64,000 nucleotides of DNA from Methylovorus mays (GTDB taxonomy: Bacteria > Pseudomonadota > Gammaproteobacteria > Burkholderiales > Methylophilaceae). Every line of letters starts with the position of its first letter. Positions within the stretch are counted from its first letter, which is position 1. The stretch covers positions 37,440 to 101,439 of the forward strand of contig NZ_JAJAVG010000001.1 of assembly GCF_020531915.1 (NCBI RefSeq), given 5' to 3'. The notes under the pieces were generated by a model. It searched no databases. It saw only the letters and a list, made by a program, of their open reading frames with translations, and was not told the origin of the DNA. A program made the translations under genes and the position numbers. Positions 25,385-36,599 of the stretch are shown here, piece by piece.

Positions 25385-27271
25385 TTAGCTGATCAGGCTA
25401 TTCATGCGACGCACAAAACTGGCCGGGTCTTCCAGTTGCCCGCCTTCTGCCAGCAAAGCCTGATCAAACAGCAGGTTTGCCAGGTCGGCAAAACGGCCTT
25501 CATCTGACTCGGTCTTGAGCTTGGCGACCAGCTTGTGCTCAGGATTCACTTCCAGGATAGGTTTGCTATCCGGCGTTTTCTGTCCGGCAGCCTTGAGCAG
25601 GCGCTCCAGATTACCCGAGAGATCGTTTTCACCCGCCACCAGGCAAGCCGGGGAATCGGTCAGGCGGTGCGTTACGCGCACTTCCTTCACACGCTCGCCT
25701 AGCGTCGTTTTCACACGCTCAATCAAATCACGGGCCTCTTCTTCCACTTTCTTTTGCTGCTCTTTTTCGGCTTCGTCTTCCAGATTGCCCAGGTCGAGGT
25801 CGCCCTTCGCCACCGACTGCAAGGCCTTGCCATCAAACTCGGTCAGGCTGGACAGCATCCATTCGTCCACGCGGTCGGACAACAGCAAGACCTCAATGCC
25901 CTTCTTGCGGAAGATTTCCAGGTGCGGGCTATGCTGAGCAGCGGCAAAGCTATCGGCCGTGATGTAGTAGATCTTGTCCTGACCTTCCTTCATGCGGCCG
26001 ATGTAGTCCTTCAGCGACACCACTTGCGCATCAGTATCGGCATGGGTAGAAGCAAAGCGCAACAGGCCTGCAATCTTTTCACGGTTCGCAAAGTCTTCGC
26101 CCGGGCCTTCTTTCAGCACACGGCCGAATTCCTTCCAGAAACCGGCGTACTCTTCCGGTTTGTTTTCCGCCAGATCTTCCAGCAGACCCAATACCTTTTT
26201 CACCGAACCTGCCTTGATATTGTCGATATCGCGGCTGGACTGCAGGATTTCGCGCGAGACGTTCAGTGGCAAGTCAGCGCTATCAATCACCCCACGTACA
26301 AAGCGCAGGTATTGTGGCATCAGCTTTTCCGCATCGTCCATGATGAAGACGCGCTTCACGTAGAGCTTGATGCCATGCTTGCGCTCGCGGTCATACAAAT
26401 CGAGCGGCGCGCGGCTCGGCACATACAGCAGCGAGATATATTCCTGCTTGCCTTCTACGCGGTTGTGGCTCCAGGCCAACGGGTTTTCAAAGTCATGCGA
26501 TACATGCTTGTAAAACTCCTGGTATTCCTCGTCGCTGATATCGCTCTTGGAACGCGCCCACAAGGCAGACGCCTTGTTCACGGTTTCATCTTCATCGGTT
26601 GGCACCTGCTCGCCATCTTTCCATTCCGACTTCTTCATGATGATGGGCAGGGTGATATGGTCGGAATACTTGCGGATAATGCTTTTCAGCTTCCAGTCAT
26701 TCAGGAACTCATCTTCGCCTTCACGCAGGTGCAGGATGATATCGGTGCCACGGCCAGCTTTCTCAACAGCTTCCAGGGTGTAGTCGCCCTCGCCTGCCGA
26801 TTCCCACTTCACGGCTTCATCACTGCCCGCACGGCGGGTAATCAGGGTGACCTTGTCCGCCAGAATGAACGCCGAATAAAAGCCCACGCCAAACTGACCG
26901 ATCAGATTGGCATCCTTGGCCTGGTCGCCCGTCAGTGACTGGAAAAACTCCTTGGTACCAGACTTGGCAATAGTGCCGATATTGCTGATGACTTCAGCGC
27001 GGTTCATGCCAATGCCGTTATCGGAAATGGTCAGGGTGCGCGCATCCTTATCGAAGGACACACGAATCTTCAAATCACTGTCATTGCCATACAGGCTGTT
27101 GTCGGACAGCGCCTCAAAGCGCAATTTATCTGCCGCGTCCGAGGCATTGGAAATCAGCTCGCGCAGCACAATTTCCTTGTTGCTGTAGAGCGAATGAATC
27201 ATCAACTGCAGCAGTTGTTTTACTTCGGCCTGAAAACCTAGCGTTTCTTTTTGAATGGTGTCGGTCGACAT
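25385..27271 (-). CDS. htpG: HtpG, Hsp90-family chaperone
   Basis: About 628 residues. The GHKL ATPase domain reads [53 protein letters not shown] and [14 protein letters not shown]. Middle and C-terminal domains follow, with family-typical length. The ATG at 27271 has GGGAG upstream; the codon at 27283 is probably not used. Stands alone. Confidence 0.97.
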   Translation of the reverse strand: MSTDTIQKETLGFQAEVKQLLQLMIHSLYSNKEIVLRELISNASDAADKLRFEALSDNSLYGNDSDLKIRVSFDKDARTLTISDNGIGMNRAEVISNIGTIAKSGTKEFFQSLTGDQAKDANLIGQFGVGFYSAFILADKVTLITRRAGSDEAVKWESAGEGDYTLEAVEKAGRGTDIILHLREGEDEFLNDWKLKSIIRKYSDHITLPIIMKKSEWKDGEQVPTDEDETVNKASALWARSKSDISDEEYQEFYKHVSHDFENPLAWSHNRVEGKQEYISLLYVPSRAPLDLYDRERKHGIKLYVKRVFIMDDAEKLMPQYLRFVRGVIDSADLPLNVSREILQSSRDIDNIKAGSVKKVLGLLEDLAENKPEEYAGFWKEFGRVLKEGPGEDFANREKIAGLLRFASTHADTDAQVVSLKDYIGRMKEGQDKIYYITADSFAAAQHSPHLEIFRKKGIEVLLLSDRVDEWMLSSLTEFDGKALQSVAKGDLDLGNLEDEAEKEQQKKVEEEARDLIERVKTTLGERVKEVRVTHRLTDSPACLVAGENDLSGNLERLLKAAGQKTPDSKPILEVNPEHKLVAKLKTESDEGRFADLANLLFDQALLAEGGQLEDPASFVRRMNSLIS

Positions 27272-27424
27272 ATAAACTCCCATGGTAAAACTTTAGTGGT
27301 AAAAAGCAGGCTGTATAAATTCAGGATTTACACATGCGTAAAAACTTGCTCTTAAATTTGGGGCATTCGTCTTTTTTTCAAGTGCGATTTTGCTAAACTG
27401 AAGCATGACAGCCGGGGAGCCATC

Positions 27425-27682
27425 ATGATCAAGGTAAAACAGCTCGACGACAGCAGGTATGAAGTAGAAGTCTCCAGCCGCACGACAACCACGCATCTGG
27501 TTACGGTGCAGCCGGAATATGCCAGGAAACTGGCGCGCCAAGATGAAGATACAGCGTCCCTCGTTATGCGCTCATTTGAGTTTCTTCTGGCGCGTGAATC
27601 CAACACCAGCATCCTGCGCAGCTTTGATCTTTCCGTGATCGCGCGCTACTTTCCGGAATACGAGTCTGACATCCAGCCTTAG
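27425..27682 (+). CDS. Conserved-looking small protein, unknown
   Basis: 85 residues with a good GGGGAG site before the ATG. The sequence (MIKVKQLDDSRYEVEVSSRT, EYARKLARQDEDTASLVMRS, SVIARYFPEYESDI) predicts a small alpha/beta soluble protein. It has no cysteine, signal peptide or membrane helix. Divergent from htpG across 153 bp. Family not recognised. Confidence 0.75.
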   Translation: MIKVKQLDDSRYEVEVSSRTTTTHLVTVQPEYARKLARQDEDTASLVMRSFEFLLARESNTSILRSFDLSVIARYFPEYESDIQP

Positions 27683-27751
27683 TGGGAATATGCCCCGCAG
27701 ATTGTCATAAGCGTACGCGGCAATCGGGTAACAAGCGTATCACCTGGGTTT

Positions 27752-27913
27752 TCAGGCTTTGTGCTTTGCCGCGCGGCGGCAGGCATCTGAACAGTATTTG
27801 ACACTGTCCCAGTTCTTTTCCCACGCTTTACGCCAGGTCATGGCGCGGCCACATTGCACACAGGGCTTGCTGGGGAGGTAGGCCTTATTGCCTTTGAATT
27901 CACTGGAAGGCAG
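27752..27913 (-). CDS. DUF2256 protein (small Cys-rich), start uncertain
   Basis: The frame encodes GNKAYLPSKPCVQCGRAM, TWRKAWEKNWDSVKYCSDAC, then RRAAKHKA, which is the DUF2256 pattern: two CxxC-like knuckles around a WRKxWxxNWDxVxYC core, probably zinc-binding. No in-frame ATG or GTG lies ahead of the core; the CTG at 27913 is a guess at the start (53 residues). It begins 10 bp after the tcdA stop, as the end of that operon. Confidence 0.75.
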   Translation of the reverse strand: MPSSEFKGNKAYLPSKPCVQCGRAMTWRKAWEKNWDSVKYCSDACRRAAKHKA

Positions 27914-27923
27914 GGTGCATGCC

Positions 27924-28754
27924 TCAGGCTGCGGAGAGATTCTTCAGTAACAGTGCGGAAGCCGCCATGCCAAATGGCGCAGTCACGCAAACGGATGAGC
28001 CATAGCCTGCACAATTAAGGCCGCTAAGCCCGCCCTCGGTCTCGCAACTGGCGTCTGGTTTCTGGATGGGTTCATCCGAATAAACACAGGGAATGCCAAA
28101 CTTGGTCGGGGCTTTGTTGCCCGAGGGCGCGCGGGGAAAGCCATGGTCACGTCGCAGGCTGTTGCGCACCTTGGCCAGCAATCGATCCCCATGCACCTGG
28201 GCCAGATCGGCATGGCGGATGCGGGTGGGATCCAGACGGCCGCCTGCGCCACCGGTCACAACCAGCGGCAGTTTTTGGCGTCGGCACCAGGCGGCAATCG
28301 CCACTTTGGCACGTGCATCATCAATGGCATCAATCACGCCATCAAAGCCCTGTCCCAGCATGGCGTCTACATTCTCCACGGTGACAAAGTCTTCTATCTG
28401 CACCACCTGCGCCAATGGATTAATCCGCTGGATGCGCTCGGCCATGGCCGTCACCTTGGCCTTGCCCAGTTCGCCATCCAGTGCATGCAGCTGGCGATTG
28501 ATATTGGATTCGGCAATATTGTCGAGGTCAATCAGCGTGATATGGCCAATGGCGTTGCGCGCCAGCGCCTCGGCGGCCCAGGACCCTACACCGCCTATGC
28601 CGATCACGCAGACATGCGCCGCCTGAAAACGCGCCAGCGCCTCAGCGCCATACAGGCGCCGCACGCCACCAAAGCGTCGCTCCATATCCACATCTTGCAG
28701 ATCAGGGATAGCGTCCTGGGCATCAGTCTGGATTGAAGGCGAACGCACTGCCAT
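27924..28754 (-). CDS. tcdA: TcdA/CsdL-type tRNA threonylcarbamoyladenosine dehydratase
   Basis: 276 residues, E1/ThiF superfamily. The nucleotide-binding motif is GIGGVGSWAAEALARNAIG, with LIDLDNIAESNINRQLHA and the catalytic-region segment EGGLSGLNCAGYGSS. The enzyme cyclises t6A37 in tRNA to ct6A in an ATP-dependent step. It starts three bases after the upstream gene's stop. No sulfur-transfer partner (csdA/csdE) is adjacent. Confidence 0.93.
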   Translation of the reverse strand: MAVRSPSIQTDAQDAIPDLQDVDMERRFGGVRRLYGAEALARFQAAHVCVIGIGGVGSWAAEALARNAIGHITLIDLDNIAESNINRQLHALDGELGKAKVTAMAERIQRINPLAQVVQIEDFVTVENVDAMLGQGFDGVIDAIDDARAKVAIAAWCRRQKLPLVVTGGAGGRLDPTRIRHADLAQVHGDRLLAKVRNSLRRDHGFPRAPSGNKAPTKFGIPCVYSDEPIQKPDASCETEGGLSGLNCAGYGSSVCVTAPFGMAASALLLKNLSAA

Positions 28755-28757
28755 GGC

Positions 28758-29750
28758 CTACTGTCCGCAATACAAGCGCTTGATGGTGGCAAATGGCGTG
28801 TTGGCCAGGATGGTTTTGGGCGGCTCTGCACCCAGATTTTCCATCACATCATTGACCTTGAGCGTGCCTCCGAGGAAGGTCGAGGTATTTTTATCGCAAT
28901 CAATCGACACATGGTTGACCATTTCGCTGCCCTGGTCATAGGTCGACTTCAGCATGACGGAGAAGAAGCTGCGGTCGGTATTCCAGCGCACGCTCTGGTT
29001 GCTGAGGTACAAACGGCTTTTGCCACCCACCTCCAGCTCCTGCCAGTCATTGATAATCGGGATTTCCACACAGAATTTCTGTGCCAAGGTTTCCAGCGTG
29101 GCAGTCTTGCTGACCGCAGTTGCAGGCTTGGGCTTGTCAAACACCTGCGTCAGCTTGCCATCCTTGAGCGTGCTCATGCGCGTCATGATGAAAGTGCTGG
29201 CGTCGCAATCAAACGATAACGTACTCAGGGTTTCCTGACTCTTGTCAAATGGCACCACCCGGGTATCCACCATGAAATGGCTGCCATCAGCATATTGCTT
29301 GATGGATTGTCGATTGAAAAAGACTTCAGAAATCGCGCTCTTGCCGACGGACTCCCATTGGCCCGACACGGTACGCACGCCGCAAAAGCTGCCTTTCAAC
29401 TGGTCGGGCATGGAGTCGCGCGCAATGGCGCTGGCAGGCTTGGGCGTCTCAAATTCGCTCAGCACCTGGCCATCCTGGGTTTTGCTGCCGCTCAGATAGG
29501 CATAGCTGCTGTCCTTGCAATCCACGCGTATGGTGGTGAGCCACTCGGCATTGTCTGGCTGTACCACGCGGGTGTTGATGGTAAATGCGGTCTTGCTGGC
29601 TTCCCACTCCAGGGTACCGATATCGATGTAATGTTTGCCAAAGCGGCTCTCACCCAGCAGATTCCAGTTGGCAGCGTATGCTGGCAACACAAACCCGAAC
29701 AACAGGAGGGAGAAAAGCGCCAGTTTGAGTAATCGAGAATTCACCATCAT
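28758..29750 (-). CDS. Exported protein with three surface-adhesin-E-like repeats
   Basis: 330 residues with a signal peptide ([20 protein letters not shown], cleavage near residue 26) and three similar units (about 28-118, 125-222, 226-328). Each unit begins W..(L/V)G....., carries a TRVV- or VDTR-like strand and a DC motif ([24 protein letters not shown]), and ends in FC or YC. That gives a probable disulfide per repeat. The layout resembles the Adhesin_E family; the function is unknown. Its start overlaps the acpS stop (ATGA), linking it to the housekeeping cluster. Confidence 0.8.
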   Translation of the reverse strand: MMVNSRLLKLALFSLLLFGFVLPAYAANWNLLGESRFGKHYIDIGTLEWEASKTAFTINTRVVQPDNAEWLTTIRVDCKDSSYAYLSGSKTQDGQVLSEFETPKPASAIARDSMPDQLKGSFCGVRTVSGQWESVGKSAISEVFFNRQSIKQYADGSHFMVDTRVVPFDKSQETLSTLSFDCDASTFIMTRMSTLKDGKLTQVFDKPKPATAVSKTATLETLAQKFCVEIPIINDWQELEVGGKSRLYLSNQSVRWNTDRSFFSVMLKSTYDQGSEMVNHVSIDCDKNTSTFLGGTLKVNDVMENLGAEPPKTILANTPFATIKRLYCGQ

Positions 29751-30127
29751 GCCTTTTCCAAAACGACAAATGCAGCCGCCAGGGCCTTTTCATCGCTGAT
29801 TGATAAATGCTTGTGCACGATGCCTTTGGCATCAAGCAAGCTTTGCAATTCTTGCGCCAGCAGCAGCACAGGTTTGCCGAGGTCATCATGACCGACGCCA
29901 ATATTCTCAAAGGCTGCAGGCCCGCGAATACCGGTACCCAGCGCCTTGGCAAAGGCTTCCTTGGCGGCAAAGCGCTTGGCGAGAAACCGCGCACGGGTCT
30001 TGCTGGCAAGGTATTCATCATACTCGGCCGAGGTCAGTATGCGCGCGGCAAATGCATCGCCAAAGCGAGCCAGAGAATCCTCAATGCGCGAGACTTCAAC
30101 GATATCGGTGCCTATGCCGAATATCAT
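29747..30127 (-). CDS. acpS: AcpS, holo-[acyl-carrier-protein] synthase
   Basis: 126 residues. The conserved [16 protein letters not shown] start and [18 protein letters not shown] motif (magnesium/CoA-binding Asp8 and Glu) are present. The enzyme attaches 4'-phosphopantetheine to ACP. It lies 37 bp downstream of pdxJ, the common acpS-pdxJ pairing. Confidence 0.96.
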   Translation of the reverse strand: MIFGIGTDIVEVSRIEDSLARFGDAFAARILTSAEYDEYLASKTRARFLAKRFAAKEAFAKALGTGIRGPAAFENIGVGHDDLGKPVLLLAQELQSLLDAKGIVHKHLSISDEKALAAAFVVLEKA

Positions 30128-30164
30128 TGCGCGCCCTGCTGCGTCGGCAAATGCTGGGAGCAGA

Positions 30165-30896
30165 TCATTCGGCTTTGGCCGCCTGCAGCATCAAGGCTTT
30201 CATTTCACGCACCGCATATTCCCAACCAACGAAGATGGCATGCGCCACAATGGCGTGGCCGATGTTCAGCTCTTCAATGCCGGGAATAGCGGCGATCAAA
30301 TGCACATTGTGAATATTCAAGCCATGTCCGGCATTCACCACCAGGCCCAGCTTGCGCCCATGGGCAACGGCGGCCTGGACGCGGGCGAGTTCATGGACTT
30401 GCTCTTCCGGGGTTTCCGCATCGGCAAAGGTACCAGTGTGGATTTCAATTACCGGGGCACCCGCCGCCTTGGCGGCATCAATCTGCGCAATATCGGGGGC
30501 GATGAACAGCGACACGCGGATGCCGGCATCCCGCAGCACCTGGCAGGCATGGCTCACTGCCACCAGATTGCCTGCTACTTCCAGGCCGCCTTCGGTGGTG
30601 CGCTCTTCTCGCCGCTCGGGAACCAGGCAGACATCCTGCGGTTTCACCTGCAAGGCAATGCCCAGCATTTCTTCGGTCACGGCCATTTCCAGGTTCATCT
30701 TGGTTTGCAACAAGGGCCGCAAGGCAAACACATCGGCATCCTGAATATGGCGGCGGTCTTCACGCAGATGGATGGTGATGCTGTCGGCGCCAGCCTCTTC
30801 CGCGCGCAACGCGGCTTGCACCACGCTGGGGTACTGGGTGCCGCGCGCCTGGCGCAGCGTGGCGACATGGTCAATATTGACCCCGAGTTTAATCAT
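30165..30896 (-). CDS. pdxJ: PdxJ, pyridoxine 5'-phosphate synthase
   Basis: 243 residues. The family start [20 protein letters not shown] and the segments [17 protein letters not shown] and [15 protein letters not shown] are diagnostic. It condenses 1-deoxy-xylulose-5-phosphate with 3-amino-2-oxopropyl phosphate in vitamin B6 synthesis. It lies 52 bp downstream of recO. Confidence 0.97.
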   Translation of the reverse strand: MIKLGVNIDHVATLRQARGTQYPSVVQAALRAEEAGADSITIHLREDRRHIQDADVFALRPLLQTKMNLEMAVTEEMLGIALQVKPQDVCLVPERREERTTEGGLEVAGNLVAVSHACQVLRDAGIRVSLFIAPDIAQIDAAKAAGAPVIEIHTGTFADAETPEEQVHELARVQAAVAHGRKLGLVVNAGHGLNIHNVHLIAAIPGIEELNIGHAIVAHAIFVGWEYAVREMKALMLQAAKAE

Positions 30897-30948
30897 GATT
30901 GATTGGCTTTCATTGATGACAGTATGAGGCAGTCTCAGATGCCCCGCA

Positions 30949-31674
30949 TTACAGGCCTTGCAAGTCGATCAGCAACTGCCGCGTATGCAGCGGCTTGTCA
31001 CCGAGATAATGCGCCAGCAGCATGCGCATCAATTGCTTGCTTTGCTGCTGGGTCTGGCTATCGGCGTAATCATCCCGGGCCATGTCCAGCAGGGTTTTGC
31101 CACGCAATTGTACGCGATTGGCCGCAGGCAGTGGAGTGACTCCGGTGCTGGCGCCGCGCTCGGCCACGTATTCATATATGCGCTCCGCCTCTATCGGCTG
31201 GTCGCGCTCGTCGTTCAGCAAGGGCACGGCATAGCCCATCTCCTGCAGCATGCGCAATTCAAAGCGGCGCAGGCTGGTGGCATGCTCAGCGTTCTGCGAC
31301 AGGGTACGCAAGGTATCCCCGTAATACGCAAACAGGGCATCGTGGCTATCCTCACGCGGCAGCAAGCGCAGCAGCAGCTCGTTCATGTAAAAGCCGCACA
31401 TCAGGGCATCGCCCTGCAATAGCAACAGGCCGCTGCCCCACTCCAGACTATGCAGGGTCTTCAGCTCAGCCTTGCCTGACCAGGTGGCTAGCAGGGGTTG
31501 AAAGGATTGCAGCATGCCGCGCATGGCGGAACGGGGACGGCGAGCGCCTTTTGCCACCGCCGCCACACGACCAAAATCGCGGCTGAACAACTCCACGACC
31601 AGACTGGTTTCCTTGAACGGATAGGTATGCAGCACATACACCGGCTGATTGTCTTGTTTGTGGAGGACGGCCAT
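30949..31674 (-). CDS. recO: RecO, DNA repair protein
   Basis: 241 residues. An N-terminal OB-fold ([35 protein letters not shown]) is followed by a helical C-terminal domain. The gram-negative type has no zinc cysteines. RecO loads RecA on SSB-coated gaps with RecR. It follows era by 137 bp and precedes pdxJ, a typical gene order. Confidence 0.95.
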   Translation of the reverse strand: MAVLHKQDNQPVYVLHTYPFKETSLVVELFSRDFGRVAAVAKGARRPRSAMRGMLQSFQPLLATWSGKAELKTLHSLEWGSGLLLLQGDALMCGFYMNELLLRLLPREDSHDALFAYYGDTLRTLSQNAEHATSLRRFELRMLQEMGYAVPLLNDERDQPIEAERIYEYVAERGASTGVTPLPAANRVQLRGKTLLDMARDDYADSQTQQQSKQLMRMLLAHYLGDKPLHTRQLLIDLQGL

Positions 31675-31811
31675 AAGAAGAATTAACGGCGGATCAAATC
31701 AGATGGAATCAGAGCAAGCAAATTCGGGGATTCACAGCATGCAGGCCTGCGAGACGCCGAACGCGATCACGGCTTGGTGACAATGACCAGGAGCGCAATC
31801 ATCAGCGATGA

Positions 31812-32714
31812 TCAATACCCCAGGGATTTCAGGGCGCGCTCATCATCCGCCCAGCCACCTTTGACCTTGACCCAGGTTTCCAGCCAGACCTTGCCCCCAA
31901 ACAGGTTTTCCATATCCTGACGTGCTTCGGTGGAAATCTGCTTGAGCTTGGCGCCGCCCTTGCCTATCAGCATGGGCTTCTGGCTTTCCTTGTCGACAAT
32001 AAATGCAGCATGAATGCGGCGCAGGTTGCCTTCCATCTCGAACTTCTCAATTTCAACAGCAATGCTGTAAGGCACTTCGTCGCCCAGGAAGCGAAAGGCT
32101 TTTTCACGCAGAAGTTCGGCTGCCAGAAAACGTTCATTCTTGTCCGTCAGCTCATCTTCACCATACATCGCTTCCTGCTCTGGCAGATGCTGGCGCACGG
32201 CATGCAGCAGTTCATCCAGATACAGGTTTTTCTTGGCGCTGACGGGCACGATGGCAGTAAACGGGAATTCCAGATCAAAATCCTGGATCAGCGGCAGCAG
32301 GTTGCCCTTGTCGCCCATCAGGTCAGCCTTGTTGACCACCAGCAATACCGGCTTGTTGCGCGGCAGCATGTTCAGCACCAGGCGGTCAGCTTCGCCCAGA
32401 TGCATGGGTTCGATCACGAACAGCACCACATCCACCTCGGCCAGCACCTGCGTCACGGTCTTGTTCAGACTGCGGTTCAGCGCATTCACATGCTTTTGCT
32501 GGAACCCGGGTGTATCCACAAACAGGTATTGGGTATCGTCGGTGGTATGTATGCCCAGCAGGCGGTGGCGCGTGGTCTGCGCCTTGCGCGAGGTAATGCT
32601 GAGCTTGAGCCCGAGAATATGATTGAGCAGCGTGGATTTGCCAACATTGGGACGGCCCACAATCGCCACGGTGCCGCAGCGGAAGGGAGAAGCAGGAGTA
32701 TTTTCAGTGGTCAT
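31812..32714 (-). CDS. era: Era, ribosome-assembly GTPase
   Basis: 300 residues. The GTPase domain has GRPNVGKSTLLNHILG (G1), DTPG (G3) and NKAD (G4). The C-terminal KH domain reads LIGKGGAKLKQISTEARQDM. Era binds the 3' end of 16S rRNA during 30S maturation. It lies 14 bp downstream of rnc. Confidence 0.98.
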   Translation of the reverse strand: MTTENTPASPFRCGTVAIVGRPNVGKSTLLNHILGLKLSITSRKAQTTRHRLLGIHTTDDTQYLFVDTPGFQQKHVNALNRSLNKTVTQVLAEVDVVLFVIEPMHLGEADRLVLNMLPRNKPVLLVVNKADLMGDKGNLLPLIQDFDLEFPFTAIVPVSAKKNLYLDELLHAVRQHLPEQEAMYGEDELTDKNERFLAAELLREKAFRFLGDEVPYSIAVEIEKFEMEGNLRRIHAAFIVDKESQKPMLIGKGGAKLKQISTEARQDMENLFGGKVWLETWVKVKGGWADDERALKSLGY

Positions 32715-32728
32715 ATAAAGTCTTTTCG

Positions 32729-33403
32729 CTACGAGGTAGCTGTAAGTTGCTGGTAGGCACGCTCGGCGGCCTGTTGCTCGGCCGCACGGCGGCTGGAGCC
32801 TTCACCATGGGTGACCAGCTTGAGTTTGGGGATGGTGCAATCCACCTTGAACAATTGGCAGTGCGCCTCGCCCTCGGTGGCTGTCACGGTGTATTCGGGC
32901 AAGGCAATCTTGCGGCCCTGCAGGTATTCCTGTAGCAGGGATTTGGCATCCTTGCCTATGGATTTGGGGTCGATGGCTTCGAGCAAAGGCGTATACAGCC
33001 TGACCACCAGTGCTTCTGCCGCAATAAAGCCTGCATCGAGAAACACCGCGCCAATAATGGCTTCCAGCGCATCGGCCAGTACGGAAGGACGCCGCCAGCC
33101 GCCGCTTTTCAATTCGCCCTCGCCCAGCTTGAGCATGTCACCCAATTGCAGGCGCTGGGCTATCTCGCAGAGGGTAGGCTCCTTGACCAGATGCGCGCGC
33201 AAACGGCTGAGGTCGCCTTCTGGCAGTTTAGAAAAACGCTGGTAAAGCTGGTTGGCGATAATGCAGTTCAACACCCCATCGCCCAGAAACTCCAGGCGCT
33301 CGTTGTTGCGGGCGCTATGGCTGCGATGGGTCAGGGCCTGCGTCAGCAGTTGCCCATTGGTGAAATCATGGCCTAGCAGCCGTTCCAGTCCGGTTTGTGA
33401 CAT
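32729..33403 (-). CDS. rnc: Ribonuclease III
   Basis: 224 residues. The catalytic signature [17 protein letters not shown] and the second acidic motif [16 protein letters not shown] are present, followed by a C-terminal dsRNA-binding domain ([20 protein letters not shown] to [16 protein letters not shown]). It starts five bases after the DUF4845 stop. Confidence 0.98.
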   Translation of the reverse strand: MSQTGLERLLGHDFTNGQLLTQALTHRSHSARNNERLEFLGDGVLNCIIANQLYQRFSKLPEGDLSRLRAHLVKEPTLCEIAQRLQLGDMLKLGEGELKSGGWRRPSVLADALEAIIGAVFLDAGFIAAEALVVRLYTPLLEAIDPKSIGKDAKSLLQEYLQGRKIALPEYTVTATEGEAHCQLFKVDCTIPKLKLVTHGEGSSRRAAEQQAAERAYQQLTATS

Positions 33404-33408
33404 CCGGG

Positions 33409-33780
33409 TCAGGGCGATGCCGAGGCATCGGTAGAAGCAGTGAAATCAATCAGCACGCTGACATTGGCGATAATCGGGATTACTTTCTGGTAATCAATGG
33501 ACACCGTGTTCTGCCCAGCGGTATTTTTACCAACCACCAGATCTTTGGCATCCACATCACTGATCTCGTCTATCATCGCTGCCCTGATGTAGACATCCAT
33601 GATCTCCTTGCGGCTCATGGTCTCAAAACCAGGCTCCTGGCTGATCTTTTTCAACGTCTTCTTGATGGTGAAATATTCCACATAAGCCGGGGTGAGCTTC
33701 ATGCCTACCATGACCACGAACAGCCCCGCGGCAATAAGCAGCACCAGCCCGATAAAGGTAATACCACGTTGACGGTTCAT
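33409..33780 (-). CDS. DUF4845 membrane-anchored protein
   Basis: 123 residues. A single N-terminal membrane helix preceded by [11 protein letters not shown], which resembles a type IV pilin-like leader, leads into a small periplasmic domain. DUF4845 genes commonly sit between lepB and rnc in beta/gamma-proteobacteria; the function is unknown. 12 bp downstream of lepB. Confidence 0.92.
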   Translation of the reverse strand: MNRQRGITFIGLVLLIAAGLFVVMVGMKLTPAYVEYFTIKKTLKKISQEPGFETMSRKEIMDVYIRAAMIDEISDVDAKDLVVGKNTAGQNTVSIDYQKVIPIIANVSVLIDFTASTDASASP

Positions 33781-33792
33781 GTTGATCAGCCC

Positions 33793-34539
33793 TTATTGTA
33801 TGGTGTTGCCAATTCTGCCGAAATTATCAAAATTCCACCAGATGAAAAACGCCTTGCCGACCAGATTCTCTTCCGGCACAAAGCCCCAGAAGCGACTGTC
33901 ATTACTGTTGTCACGGTTGTCGCCCATCGCGAAATAATGACCAGGCGGCACTTCGACCTCACCATCCAGCGAAGGTTTTTCTTCTTCCAGCAGGATATCG
34001 TGCTTGTGCTCGCCCAATTGCTCCTGGTAGCGCTTGGTCACCACCATGCTGAGGCCTGAGCCTACATACTGATAGTCATCCGCGTAGTTCACATCCAGCT
34101 TTTTGCCATTGATGTAGAGCTGCTTGTCGCGGTAGGCAATCTTGTCACCAGGCACGCCGACCACGCGCTTGATGTAATCAATCGACGGGTCTTTCGGATA
34201 ATGAAACACGAAGACTTCGCCACGTTGCGGATGGCGGATATCGAGAAAGGTGTTGTTGAGAATAGGCACGCGCAAACCGTAGATGAATTTGTTCACCAGG
34301 ATAAAGTCGCCTGCAATCAGGGTCGGCATCATGGACGCGGAAGGAATCTTGAAGGGTTCGACCACGAAGGAGCGGATCATGAACACCACCAGAATCACCG
34401 GGAAAAAGCTTTTGGAATATTCCACCAGCACTGGGTCTGCCTTGCCTGCCGGACGACGCTTTTTCAGCACCAGAATATCCAGCAACCAGATCAGGCCGGT
34501 GACGGCCAGGATAACCACCATAAACAGTGCGAACATCAT
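33793..34539 (-). CDS. lepB: LepB, signal peptidase I
   Basis: 248 residues. An N-terminal membrane helix (about residues 2-22), the catalytic Ser in [19 protein letters not shown], the catalytic Lys in [14 protein letters not shown] and the signature [20 protein letters not shown] are all present. It removes Sec/Tat signal peptides at the outer face of the inner membrane. The start overlaps the lepA stop (ATGA). Confidence 0.98.
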   Translation of the reverse strand: MMFALFMVVILAVTGLIWLLDILVLKKRRPAGKADPVLVEYSKSFFPVILVVFMIRSFVVEPFKIPSASMMPTLIAGDFILVNKFIYGLRVPILNNTFLDIRHPQRGEVFVFHYPKDPSIDYIKRVVGVPGDKIAYRDKQLYINGKKLDVNYADDYQYVGSGLSMVVTKRYQEQLGEHKHDILLEEEKPSLDGEVEVPPGHYFAMGDNRDNSNDSRFWGFVPEENLVGKAFFIWWNFDNFGRIGNTIQ

Positions 34540-36329
34540 TTGTCTTCTACTTTCAGAATCGCCAGGAATGCTTCTTGTGGAATTTCCACATTGCCCACTT
34601 GCTTCATGCGTTTTTTACCTTCTTTTTGTTTCTCAAGCAGTTTTTTCTTGCGGGTAATATCGCCACCATAGCATTTTGCCAGCACATTCTTACGCATGGC
34701 TTTCACCGTTTCACGGGCAATGATGTTGGCGCCAATGGCCGCCTGCACCGCCACATCAAACATCTGGCGTGGAATCAGCTCGCGCATCTTGGCACACAAC
34801 TGGCGACCACGGTAGATACTGTTGGCGCGGTGCACAATCAGGGATAACGCATCCACGCGGTCACCGTTGACCATGATATCCAGCTTGACCAGATCCGCCG
34901 CACGAAACTCGAGGAATTCGTAATCCATGGAGGCATAGCCACGCGATACGGATTTCAGCTTGTCAAAGAAGTCGAGTACCACTTCGTTCAGCGGCATCTC
35001 GTAGCTCAGCATGACCTGGCGGCCCATGTACTGCATATTGCGCTGCACACCACGTTTGCCATTGCACAACGTCATCACCGGACCCACATAATCCTGTGGC
35101 ATCAGCAGGTTGACGTTGATGACCGGCTCGCGGATTTCATCAATGCGCGACGGCTCAGGCAGGCGCGATGGATTTTCAATCTGCACCACCTCGCCATTTT
35201 TCAGCAACAGCTCATAGACCACGGTAGGTGCCGTGGTAATGAGGTCCATGTCGTACTCGCGCTCCAGCCGTTCCTGCACGATTTCCATGTGCAAAAGACC
35301 GAGGAAGCCGCAACGGAAACCAAAGCCCAGCGCAGTGGAATTTTCCGGCTCGAATTGCAGCGAAGCATCATTCAGGCGCAGCTTTTCCAGCGCATCACGC
35401 AAGGCTTCAAACTGGTTGGATTCCACCGGATACAAACCGGCAAACACTTGCGGCTTCACTTCCTTGAAGCCAGGCAACGCTTCGGCAGCGGGCTTGTCGG
35501 CCAAGGTCACCGTATCGCCCACCTTGGCGCTGGTCAGTTCCTTGATACCGGCAATGATGAAACCCACTTCACCGGCGGATAAGGATTCCTTCTGGCGTGA
35601 CTTGGGGGTAAACACACCGACTTGCTCGCACAGATGCACGGCGCGTGTGGCCATCATGCGGATCTTGTCTTTGGGCTTGAGCGTACCGTCAATCACCCGC
35701 ACCAGCATGACCACGCCCACATAGTTATCAAACCAGGAATCGATGATCAATGCCTTGAGCGGCTTGGTTGGATCCCCCGTGGGTGGCGGAATGCGCGCAA
35801 CGACGGCTTCCAGCACATCGCGTACGCCTTCCCCGGTTTTGGCCGAGCAACGCACCGCATCGGTGGCTTCCACGCCAATCACGTCCTCGATTTCCTGAAT
35901 CACGCGCTCCGGATCTGCCGAAGGCAGGTCAATCTTGTTCAGCACAGCCGTCACTTCCACGCCAAGATCAATGGCGGTGTAACAGTTGGCCACACTCTGC
36001 GCTTCCACGCCCTGTGATGCATCCACCACCAGCAAGGCACCCTCACAGGCAGACAGCGAACGGCTTACCTCATAGGAGAAGTCAACGTGGCCAGGGGTAT
36101 CAATCAGATTGAGCTGGTAGATCTGGCCGTCCAGCGCCTTGTATTGCAAGGCCGCCGTCTGCGCCTTGATGGTGATGCCGCGCTCACGTTCCAGATCCAT
36201 GGAATCCAGCACCTGCGCTTCCATTTCGCGATCCGAAAGACCGCCGCACAGCTGAATGATGCGGTCAGCCAGCGTGGATTTACCGTGATCAATGTGAGCA
36301 ATGATGGAAAAGTTACGAATATTTTTCAT
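34536..36329 (-). CDS. lepA: LepA (EF4), ribosome-associated GTPase
   Basis: About 597 residues from [20 protein letters not shown]. Motifs are G1 HIDHGKST, G3 DTPGHVDF and G4 NKIDLP, and the LepA-specific C-terminal domain ends in [20 protein letters not shown]. The longer frame to 36428 adds 33 residues absent from the family and has no ribosome binding site. It is the first gene of the lepA-lepB-DUF4845-rnc-era-recO-pdxJ-acpS cluster. Confidence 0.97.
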   Translation of the reverse strand: MKNIRNFSIIAHIDHGKSTLADRIIQLCGGLSDREMEAQVLDSMDLERERGITIKAQTAALQYKALDGQIYQLNLIDTPGHVDFSYEVSRSLSACEGALLVVDASQGVEAQSVANCYTAIDLGVEVTAVLNKIDLPSADPERVIQEIEDVIGVEATDAVRCSAKTGEGVRDVLEAVVARIPPPTGDPTKPLKALIIDSWFDNYVGVVMLVRVIDGTLKPKDKIRMMATRAVHLCEQVGVFTPKSRQKESLSAGEVGFIIAGIKELTSAKVGDTVTLADKPAAEALPGFKEVKPQVFAGLYPVESNQFEALRDALEKLRLNDASLQFEPENSTALGFGFRCGFLGLLHMEIVQERLEREYDMDLITTAPTVVYELLLKNGEVVQIENPSRLPEPSRIDEIREPVINVNLLMPQDYVGPVMTLCNGKRGVQRNMQYMGRQVMLSYEMPLNEVVLDFFDKLKSVSRGYASMDYEFLEFRAADLVKLDIMVNGDRVDALSLIVHRANSIYRGRQLCAKMRELIPRQMFDVAVQAAIGANIIARETVKAMRKNVLAKCYGGDITRKKKLLEKQKEGKKRMKQVGNVEIPQEAFLAILKVEDK

Positions 36330-36520
36330 GAGGTCCGTTTGCAATATATAGCGAGGAAAGTCCATGCGCCCAAGCCTGGTCAACACTGAGGTGTTGACCG
36401 CCCGGCCGCCAGGAGTTCCGGCATGCATAAAAGCACTGCCGATCAGGACTTTCAGCCTGTTTCAAATCAGCAAGCCTGCTCGCGGCACGATGTGATTCCG
36501 TCTGCCGCGAATATAGCAAA

Positions 36521-36538
36521 AGGGCGCCGAAGCGCCCT
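36521..36538 (-). terminator. Terminator after degP
   Basis: AGGGCGC pairs with GCGCCCT around a stable 4-nt loop. TTTT follows on the minus strand (36517-36520). It ends the rpoE-rseA-rseB-degP transcript before lepA. Confidence 0.85.
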
Positions 36539-36599
36539 CTTACATTCACTAGTACGTGATTTTACCGTAAAGCAGGCCTAATAGCACTGCTGATCACGG

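Noticed and set aside
31675..31811. Small gene between era and recO
   Set aside because: Only very short frames without a start site were found in the 137-bp gap.
36330..36428. N-terminal extension of LepA
   Set aside because: The 33 extra residues have no family support and no ribosome binding site; the canonical [19 protein letters not shown] start is at 36329.
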